Positions 7,210 to 13,310 of a stretch of DNA of 18,253 nt are shown here, piece by piece. Both the position numbers and the translations under genes were made by a program. The stretch is taken from assembly GCF_014269395.1 (NCBI RefSeq), contig NZ_JACOGK010000045.1, forward strand, positions 1 to 18,253, given 5' to 3'. Under the pieces are notes generated by a model that was not told the DNA's origin, did not search any database, and saw nothing but the letters and a program-made list of their open reading frames with translations. Position 1 is the first letter of the stretch, and the number at the start of each line of letters is the position of its first letter. This DNA is from Megasphaera hominis. Its GTDB lineage: Bacteria; Bacillota; Negativicutes; Veillonellales; Megasphaeraceae.

Positions 7210-9024
7210 ATGACTTGGCCTTCAGACAAAACAAGGAAAGATATAATAGAGCAGCTGCGGCAGCTGTATCGGGCAGAGCCTATCAGGCCTCGGGTAGCAG
7301 AGAAAACTGTTGAGTTGCCGCCGCCTTTAGTGGCCTTGCGGAAGATGGCTAAGACATTTAAGCAGGAAGACAGGTATGTAAGCCGCGACGAGATTTTTGT
7401 GCGTCAAGCCGAGCTGGCAAAGGAGTACGAAGACGATTATCGCTGGGACCAGACAGAGATCCGTTTTTTACCTACGTACGAATCCTTAAAAGATCATGAG
7501 CTGCGCGGTTATTTTGGCTGGCGGACGCGGCTACGTCACGGCACCATGGAAAAAACATCCCTCGTGTATGCCCGGATTTACACCTACGAGATCATCAATC
7601 AAATTGACGTCAAGACGCCTGGCGAAGGCTTGCAAAAGCTCGTAGCCTTCCTCAAGGCATATGAAAAGCTCGATGCACGGATTACTGAAAACTGGGCCGA
7701 CTTAGTCCGGGACTACATCCTTTATTATGAGTTAGACCCGAAAATGCTGCCGCCAACGGAATTTTCCTTGCAAGACCGGGCCTATCTCGTGCTTGATGAT
7801 GAAGAAAATGCGTCCGACCAGGAAATCTTCCAGGCGTTACAGGAATTTTCCACATATCGCATGGACCGGTCTAAATTCTATAAGGACAATCCCGAACGCT
7901 ATGTGGCGCTCATGGCAATAGCGTACAGGCAGCTTACGGAATATTTCTTGCGTCGCCGGCAACGAACCTTTGCCGAAGAGTATATCGGCGAACTTGAAAG
8001 TCATTGGATGTCCATCTTTTCTTTGGCTGTGTTTTATAAAGGGCGGGACAGGCGCTTTTATTCTGTGCAGGCAACGCCTGCGTGTACGTACGTGAATGAG
8101 GGCGGCGAATGGCTCTTAGAAAGGGTAGTGTATTTTGAAAAAGCGCACCGCAAGCTCGGCAAGCTCATGAAGACCATGGAAGCGGAATTCCGCAAGTTCC
8201 TGGGCTTTGCTGAGATCCAGCGCCCCTATTCCTACAAATGGATGCTCAAGCTGGCCGCCCAGTCCTTTGAAATCTGGCAGGCAGAAGAGAACAGGAAGAA
8301 ACGAGCTCAAGTTAATCTGGACCAGTCAATCCTGGACAAAATCCGCGCCGAAGCGGCCATTACCCGCGATCGCCTGATTACGGAAGCAGACTTGGGAGAA
8401 GAAGCCCCGCCGGCACTGCAGGAACCATCCGTACAGCCGCCTAGCGCAGCCACCCTTGCCACAGACGACCCTGTTGCCCCAATGCCTGCTGACACGCCGA
8501 AGCCGGCACCAGAGCTAAGCGCGACAGCCGCCCCGGCACCAGCGAATCTCCCATGGCAGCTCACGCCAGACGAACTCCATTACCTCCAAGACATCGTCAC
8601 AGGAAATGCTTCGCCCTGGCTGGCACAACAAGGCCTCATGGCAGCCATCCTCGTCGACAGCATCAACGCCAAGGCCTTAGAAGAAATAGGGGACAACATC
8701 CTCGCTGGCGACCCGCCGGCACTCATCGAAGACTACGCAGACGACGTCCGGCAGGTTTTAGCCGGCGCCGCCCAGGCAAATCCTGCCGCAGCACCTCAGT
8801 CAGCGCCGTGGCAGCTCACACCGGATGAACTGCGCTATCTCCAGGACATCCTGCACCACGCCCCGACGGACTGGGTTCAGGCACAAGGCCTCATGGCCTC
8901 CGTCCTCTGCGACAGCATCAACGAAAAACTCTACGACGACTTCGGCGACACGGTCCTCTCCGGGGACCCGCCGGAAGTACTGGAAGATTATATAGACGAA
9001 GTTAAGGAAGGATTGAAATCATGA
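7210..9024 (+). CDS. TerB-N / TerB-C domain protein with duplicated C-terminal module
   Basis: 604 residues; ATG at 7210 behind AAAGGAGAG (7195-7203). Residues ~55-200 look like a TerB-N domain, with the block LRGYFGWRTRLR (98-109) and KTSLVYARIYTYEIIN. Residues ~255-395 look like the first part of TerB-C, including LDQSILDKIRAEAAITRD (370-387). A Pro/Ala-rich linker (~398-446) leads to two copies of a ~72-residue module starting PWQLTPDEL at 448 and 533 and sharing GLMA, DSIN, GD and a GDPP...EDY ending. I recognise no metal-binding TerB core and no nuclease motif. In known families these domains occur in Ter-type stress and DNA-processing gene sets. It overlaps the next gene by 4 bases (ATGA), so the two products are probably made together and interact. 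Exact function unknown; a sensor or scaffold for the ATPase is my inference. Confidence 0.8.
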   Translation: MTWPSDKTRKDIIEQLRQLYRAEPIRPRVAEKTVELPPPLVALRKMAKTFKQEDRYVSRDEIFVRQAELAKEYEDDYRWDQTEIRFLPTYESLKDHELRGYFGWRTRLRHGTMEKTSLVYARIYTYEIINQIDVKTPGEGLQKLVAFLKAYEKLDARITENWADLVRDYILYYELDPKMLPPTEFSLQDRAYLVLDDEENASDQEIFQALQEFSTYRMDRSKFYKDNPERYVALMAIAYRQLTEYFLRRRQRTFAEEYIGELESHWMSIFSLAVFYKGRDRRFYSVQATPACTYVNEGGEWLLERVVYFEKAHRKLGKLMKTMEAEFRKFLGFAEIQRPYSYKWMLKLAAQSFEIWQAEENRKKRAQVNLDQSILDKIRAEAAITRDRLITEADLGEEAPPALQEPSVQPPSAATLATDDPVAPMPADTPKPAPELSATAAPAPANLPWQLTPDELHYLQDIVTGNASPWLAQQGLMAAILVDSINAKALEEIGDNILAGDPPALIEDYADDVRQVLAGAAQANPAAAPQSAPWQLTPDELRYLQDILHHAPTDWVQAQGLMASVLCDSINEKLYDDFGDTVLSGDPPEVLEDYIDEVKEGLKS

Positions 9025-10334
9025 AAATACCAAAACGTATTGCCCGCACACTGATCAGCTCCCTCAAAGGGGGCGTCGTGCCACGCATTGGCCTGCCGTA
9101 CATCACTGTAGGCCGGAAAAGTGAAATCGAAGCCCTCTTGCACGACGTAGAAGTCATTGCCGACGGTGGCGCGTCCTTCCGCTTCATCGTTGGACGTTAC
9201 GGCAGCGGCAAAAGCTTTCTCATGCAGACCATCCGCAACTACGTTATGGAAAAGGACTTCGTCGTCGTAGACGCCGACCTTTCGCCGGAACGGCGCCTCC
9301 AAGGCAATAACGGCCAGGGCCTGGTGACGTACAGGGAACTCGTGCGCAACATGGCCACCAAGACCAAGCCTGAAGGTGGCGCCTTGAACCTGATTCTCGA
9401 CCGCTGGCTGAACCGCGTCCAGCTGGATGTCATGGCAGAAAGCGGCCTGGCCGCTACGGATCCGGGCATTCGCCCCTTAATGGAGCAAAAGATAGGCGAG
9501 GTCATCGGTGCGTTGAACGAAATGGTCCATGGCTTTGATTTCGCCAAAATCCTTACGCTCTACTACAAAGCTTATGCTGAAGGCGATGCCGAAATGAAAG
9601 CCAAGGTCACGAAGTGGTTCCGCGGCGAATACCATACGAAGACGGAGGCCCGCAAGGAAATGGGCGTCAATATCATCATCAACGATGACGATTGGTATGA
9701 ATACCTGAAACTCTTTGCGTGCTTCCTCAAACAGGCTGGCTACGCAGGCCTCTTGGTTTGCATTGACGAGCTGGTCAACATCTATAAGATTCCCCACGCC
9801 ATTACGCGCCAGTACAACTACGAAAAAATCCTCACCATGTACAATGACACCCTCCAGGGCAAGGCCCACTACCTGGGCATCATCATGGGTGGTACGCCGC
9901 AGTGCATGGAAGACCCGCGCCGCGGTGTTTACAGCTACGAAGCCCTGCGCTCTCGTCTGGCCGAAGGCCATTTTGGCGGTACCCACAAGGACCTCATGGC
10001 ACCGGTCATTCCTTTACTGCCCCTGACGAACGAAGAAATGCTGATCCTCATTGAAAAGCTGGCAGAAATCCACAGCAGCCTTTATGGCTACGAATCCCAT
10101 ATGAAACCTGAGGATTTGGCTAAGTTTATCGAAATCGAGTTCGGCCGCATTGGCGCCGATTCCCATATTACACCACGCGAGGTTATTCGCGACTTCATTG
10201 AAGTCCTGGACATTCTGTACCAGCACCCGGACCTCACCGTGACAGAGCTTCTCGGCTCAGACCAATTCCAATACGCCAAAAACGACGTACAAGAAGGCGA
10301 CGCGCCGGCAGAATTTGCAGAATTCACCGTCTAA
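9021..10334 (+). CDS. BrxD-like P-loop ATPase (BrxC/BrxD, DUF2791 family)
   Basis: 437 residues. ATG at 9021 overlaps the previous stop (ATGA) and has AAGGAAGGA at 9004-9012. Walker A is GRYGSGKS (58-65) and Walker B is LLVCIDE (244-250). The block GGTPQCMEDPRRGVYSYEALR (290-310, quoted here broken by its family consensus GGTP...DPRRGVYSYEALR) is typical of BREX ATP-binding proteins such as BrxD. Length agrees with BrxD. In BREX type 2 and related systems this ATPase is encoded beside a BrxHI helicase, as it is here, but no pglX methylase, pglZ or brxL is present in the window. It is expected to be cytoplasmic, bind ATP and act on DNA with its neighbours. Confident for the family, less so for the role. 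Confidence 0.85.
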   Translation: MKIPKRIARTLISSLKGGVVPRIGLPYITVGRKSEIEALLHDVEVIADGGASFRFIVGRYGSGKSFLMQTIRNYVMEKDFVVVDADLSPERRLQGNNGQGLVTYRELVRNMATKTKPEGGALNLILDRWLNRVQLDVMAESGLAATDPGIRPLMEQKIGEVIGALNEMVHGFDFAKILTLYYKAYAEGDAEMKAKVTKWFRGEYHTKTEARKEMGVNIIINDDDWYEYLKLFACFLKQAGYAGLLVCIDELVNIYKIPHAITRQYNYEKILTMYNDTLQGKAHYLGIIMGGTPQCMEDPRRGVYSYEALRSRLAEGHFGGTHKDLMAPVIPLLPLTNEEMLILIEKLAEIHSSLYGYESHMKPEDLAKFIEIEFGRIGADSHITPREVIRDFIEVLDILYQHPDLTVTELLGSDQFQYAKNDVQEGDAPAEFAEFTV

Positions 10335-10346
10335 GGAGGCAGCCCT

Positions 10347-12593
10347 ATGAGCATCTTCGACAGATACGCACCCTTTGTCCAGGATTTCATCTACGATCAT
10401 GGCTGGGAACAGCTGCGCTCTATTCAGGTAGCAGCCGGCGATATCATCCTCAATACAGACGAAAACCTATTGCTCACGGCATCTACGGCTTCCGGTAAGA
10501 CGGAAGCCGCCTTTTTTCCCATCCTGTCCCTCTTTGCCCAGGATCCGCCGGCCTCTGTAGGCTGTATCTACATCGGCCCCTTGAAAGCCCTCATTAATGA
10601 CCAGTTCCAGCGCCTGCAGCCACTCTGCGAAGAAGGCGGCATCCCTGTGTGGCACTGGCACGGCGACGTGTCCCAGTCGCACAAGGCCAAGCTGCTCAGA
10701 AAGCCTTCCGGAATATTACAGATTACGCCAGAGTCTCTGGAAGCCATGCTGCTTCACAAGCACATGGCTATTCCCAGGCTCTTTGGGGACCTGCGCTTTG
10801 TCGTCATCGACGAAGTCCATTCCCTCCTGCGCGGTGACCGGGGCGGCCAGACTTTGTGCCTCATCGAACGTCTGTCGCGCCTGGCCGGCGTTAATCCGCG
10901 GCGTATTGGCCTGTCGGCTACACTGGGCGATCCGGAAATAGTAGGAAAGTTTCTCTCCCAAGGAACGGGACGGAAAACCCTTATTCCCCAGGTCGAAGGC
11001 CCAGGCAGCAAGTGGCGTCTGTCGATGGAGCATTTCTACGTCAAAGACGCCCAGGCAGGGGAGGACAAGCCAGACATAAAGGCCTTGCCGGTCCTCGAAG
11101 AAAAGACGGATCAGGCACCTCTTCAGGCCGATCCGGGCCTGGGCTATATATTTGAACACACGCGCGGCAAAAAGTGCCTTGTCTTTGTCAATTCCAGGGA
11201 AGAATGCGAAGGAGTTACTACGTCCTTACGCCAGTACTGTGATCTGAACCACGAACGGGACCGCTTTTTGATTCACCATGGCAATCTCTCTGCGGCCTAT
11301 CGGGAAACGGCAGAAATGCTCATGAAGGATGAAGACAAAAGCCTCACGACAGTGACCACGTCGACATTGGAATTGGGCATCGATATTGGCCGCCTGGAAC
11401 GGGCCTTTCAGATTGATGCACCGTGGACTGTATCGTCATTCCTGCAGCGCATGGGCCGCACAGGACGACGGGGCCAGCCTTCCGAAATGTGGTTTGTCAT
11501 TAGGGAAGACGAGCCGGAAATCCGGGCCATGCTGCCAGCTACGATTCCCTGGAAGCTGCTGCAGGCCATTGCCCTGGTCCAGCTCTATTTGGAAGAAAAG
11601 TGGGTAGAACCGCCACGCCTGGACCGGCTGCCCTACAGCCTCCTGTACCACCAGACCATGAGCGTCCTTCAGGCCAACGGAGAAATGTCTCCGGCCAGCC
11701 TGGCAGGAAAAGTCCTGACGTTGCCGTATTTTCACCGCATCAGCCAGGACGACTATAAAGTTCTTTTAACTCACTTGCTCAATACGGACCACCTGCAACG
11801 CACAGAAAAGGGAGGCCTCATCGTAGGCCTTACGGGAGAACGGGTTACGAGCTCCTTTAAATTCTACGGTGTCTTTCAGGAAAACGAAGAGTATACGGTG
11901 CGTTGTGATTCCCAGGAACTGGGCACCGTCGTCGCACCGCCGCCACCAGGTGAAAAGATTGCCATTGCCGGCCATGTGTGGCGCGTTCTGGAAGTGGACC
12001 GGAAACGTCACGTCATTTACTGTGAAATGGTCAAAGGCAAGGTCCCGGCCTATTTTGGCGAATGTCCTGGCGACCTGCATACAAAGATCCTGGAACGCAT
12101 GCGGACCGTTCTCAAGGAAGACAAGCAGTATCCGTACCTCATGAAAAATGCCGTAGCCAGATTAACCCAGGCAAGATTCACGGCTAGCCAATCGGGAGCG
12201 GCAACACAGCCCCTCATCCAGCTGGGCGGCAAGATGTGGTGTCTCCTGCCCTGGCTGGGAACGTATGGATTTCTCGCTATGGAACGCTTCCTAAACCTCA
12301 AGGTCGGACCGGAAGTAGGGCTCAAAAATTTGGACTCCTTCAGGCCGTACTTTATGCAATTCACTATGGAAGCCGACGCCAAAACCTTCTTTGAAACGTG
12401 CTATAAAAAGATCAAAGAGGATATTAATCCCATGGAACTCCTGTATCAGCATGAAGTGCCACAGTTTGATAAATACGATGAATACCTGCCGGAAGAACTG
12501 GTCCGCAAAGGCTTTGCCTTAGGCGTCCTGAACTTGGCAGATGTGAAAAAGCGGGTTTTGGAATGGCAAACGACTGCTAACGTGGGCGAATAG
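10347..12593 (+). CDS. DEAD/DEAH-box helicase, BrxHI/Lhr-like
   Basis: 748 residues; ATG at 10347, 12 bases after the ATPase stop, with AAGGAGG at 10333-10339. Superfamily 2 motifs are in order: Q-like GWEQLRSIQ (19-27), motif I ASTASGKTEA (45-54, Lys51), DEVH (155-158), SAT (190-192), LELGIDIGR (341-349) and motif VI QRMGRTGRRG (367-376). The GDRGGQ after DEVH and the ~370-residue C-terminal extension fit Lhr-like helicases and BrxHI rather than plain RecQ or DEAD RNA helicases. It should translocate on or unwind nucleic acid with ATP. As the last gene of a tight operon with a TerB protein and BrxD-like ATPase, it is the likely motor of a three-component system. All catalytic motifs are intact. 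Confidence 0.88.
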   Translation: MSIFDRYAPFVQDFIYDHGWEQLRSIQVAAGDIILNTDENLLLTASTASGKTEAAFFPILSLFAQDPPASVGCIYIGPLKALINDQFQRLQPLCEEGGIPVWHWHGDVSQSHKAKLLRKPSGILQITPESLEAMLLHKHMAIPRLFGDLRFVVIDEVHSLLRGDRGGQTLCLIERLSRLAGVNPRRIGLSATLGDPEIVGKFLSQGTGRKTLIPQVEGPGSKWRLSMEHFYVKDAQAGEDKPDIKALPVLEEKTDQAPLQADPGLGYIFEHTRGKKCLVFVNSREECEGVTTSLRQYCDLNHERDRFLIHHGNLSAAYRETAEMLMKDEDKSLTTVTTSTLELGIDIGRLERAFQIDAPWTVSSFLQRMGRTGRRGQPSEMWFVIREDEPEIRAMLPATIPWKLLQAIALVQLYLEEKWVEPPRLDRLPYSLLYHQTMSVLQANGEMSPASLAGKVLTLPYFHRISQDDYKVLLTHLLNTDHLQRTEKGGLIVGLTGERVTSSFKFYGVFQENEEYTVRCDSQELGTVVAPPPPGEKIAIAGHVWRVLEVDRKRHVIYCEMVKGKVPAYFGECPGDLHTKILERMRTVLKEDKQYPYLMKNAVARLTQARFTASQSGAATQPLIQLGGKMWCLLPWLGTYGFLAMERFLNLKVGPEVGLKNLDSFRPYFMQFTMEADAKTFFETCYKKIKEDINPMELLYQHEVPQFDKYDEYLPEELVRKGFALGVLNLADVKKRVLEWQTTANVGE

Positions 12594-12610
12594 AGAAGTA
12601 ACCACGGCCT

Positions 12611-12714
12611 CTGGAGTAGTAACGGCGCAACGCCCACACAGGGATTGGCTCTAGGATTGAATTCTCCAATCCTAGAGTAGTAACGGCGTAACGCCCACAC
12701 AGGGGCGTTACGCT
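12611..12714. repeat. Right flanking repeat of the TerB/ATPase/helicase cassette
   Basis: Bases 12614-12714 are the second copy of the 101-bp repeat, in direct orientation to 7002-7102 and beginning 21 bases after the helicase stop. It has the same one-and-a-half-unit organisation. Stem II (12686-12696/12703-12713) has C-to-T in one arm and G-to-A in the other, so pairing is kept. Stem I (from 12649) has lost one pair. No T-run follows stem II here. Confidence 0.85.
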
Positions 12715-12762
12715 ATTCCGGTTTCGATTCATCACATCAACATTATTACTACTAGTTTCTCC

Positions 12763-12912
12763 TCATTGAGCGCTCTGCGTCCACCAAGGCCTCGGTCCTA
12801 TTTTTAGGACTAAGGCTTTTTCACTACTATCACCATGTGTGCCAGTCTGGGGCAGCGTCAGGACTAGGACTTTCTCTTCCTTGAAAGTAGTGGTATCTTT
12901 GCTTTTTCTCAT
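12763..12912 (-). pseudogene. Internally deleted YafQ/RelE-type toxin remnant
   Basis: A 49-codon frame starts with an ATG at 12912-12910 that overlaps the antitoxin stop (ATGA), the usual toxin-after-antitoxin arrangement. The first residues, MRKSKDTTTFKEE, resemble the start of YafQ-family toxins. They run directly into KVLVLTLPQTGTHGDSSE, which resembles the C-terminal end of the family (RTGTHxxLF, with the terminal catalytic His). About 60 residues in between are missing and the tail after that is unrelated. I read it as a toxin gene with a large in-frame internal deletion and a frayed end, so it should be inactive. The match is by eye and short; it could be chance. Confidence 0.5.
12786..12821 (+). 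terminator. Hairpin terminator downstream of the helicase
   Basis: A 15-position stem with loop TTTT (12786-12800 with 12805-12819, one mismatch and two G-T pairs) runs into a T-run ending at 12821. It can stop the helicase operon and could also act on minus-strand transcripts from the toxin-antitoxin remnant, which it overlaps. The rest of 12594-12762 holds only the right repeat. Confidence 0.6.
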
Positions 12913-13163
12913 TTTTCCAGATTTCTCGGCAGCGCATCCAAATCGTCGTGGCCTTTCACAGCAGGATCCTTTGCAATCTGGTCTGCTTTACGCATAGCGG
13001 CAATCGTTTCTCTATTGGGATGATCTAAGGTAATCCGAAAAGGAATACCGCCATCGCGAAGTGATTGCCGAACAAAAATAGTGAAAGCCGTAGACCAGTT
13101 CATGCCCGGTCTGGCAAATAAAGCATCCACCTTTTCCTGGCTATACAGCTGACATTTCGTCAT
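12909..13163 (-). CDS. RelB/DinJ-family antitoxin, N-terminus atypical
   Basis: 84 residues. The core, DALFARPGMNWSTAFTIF followed by VRQSLRDGGIPF, is the ribbon-helix-helix part of RelB/DinJ antitoxins, and the C-terminal part (ADQIAKDP...DDLDAL) fits the toxin-binding tail. The usual first beta-strand with its VRVD-like sequence is replaced by MTKCQLYSQ, so the DNA-binding ribbon may be damaged. The ribosome-binding site is weak (AGGA about 7 bases upstream). The only partner is the internally deleted toxin at 12763-12912. It lies head-to-head with AT2. RelB proteins normally bind palindromes in their own promoter, and TTCACTTCTATAGTGAA at 13187-13203 lies just upstream, but the same site overlaps the AT2 promoter. 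Confidence 0.75.
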   Translation of the reverse strand: MTKCQLYSQEKVDALFARPGMNWSTAFTIFVRQSLRDGGIPFRITLDHPNRETIAAMRKADQIAKDPAVKGHDDLDALPRNLEK

Positions 13164-13186
13164 GAGGATTCCTATGACAAAATGAG

Positions 13187-13215
13187 TTCACTTCTATAGT
13201 GAAAAGATATATAAT
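13187..13215 (+). promoter_or_regulatory. Promoter of autotransporter 2 with palindrome at -35
   Basis: TTCACT (13187-13192), a 17-base spacer and TATAAT (13210-13215) form the likely promoter. The -35 box is one half of a perfect inverted repeat TTCACT-N5-AGTGAA (13187-13203), a candidate operator. The surrounding 42 bases (from 13180) match those before AT3 (from 17223) at 32 positions. Confidence 0.5.
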
Positions 13216-13251
13216 ATATAGTAATGGGACCCCTTACCACGCATGTATAGC

Positions 13252-13270
13252 AGCGTAGCAAGGCTACGTT
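13252..13270 (+). promoter_or_regulatory. Hairpin in the AT2 5' leader
   Basis: CGTAGC (13254-13259) and GCTACG (13263-13268) form a 6-bp stem with loop AAG, extendable by a G-T and an A-T pair. A T-run (13282-13288) comes 12 bases later, too far for a normal attenuator. It may affect translation or stability of the AT2 message; I cannot say more. Confidence 0.3.
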
Positions 13271-13310
13271 CCTAGGGAAGCTTTTTTTGTGGGAAAAGGG
13301 GACGAAAGAA

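Noticed and set aside
6999..7229. Minus-strand frame across the left repeat, with a similar one at 12446-12700 across the right repeat
   Set aside because: Their shared peptide (RRYYSRI-EFNPRANP) simply translates the repeat; the frames have no start signals and the repeat changes preserve stems, not protein.
7210..9024. Tellurite-resistance operon, suggested by the TerB-N/TerB-C domains
   Set aside because: No TerC, TerD-like or other ter genes accompany it; the helicase and BrxD-like ATPase point to DNA-related work instead.
7210..12593. Complete BREX system
   Set aside because: Only BrxD-like and BrxHI-like genes are present; no PglX methylase, PglZ phosphatase, BrxA/B or BrxL is visible in the window.
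13254..13288. Transcription attenuator or riboswitch in the AT2 leader
   Set aside because: The stem is only 6-8 bp and the T-run starts 12 bases after it; no known riboswitch motif is seen.
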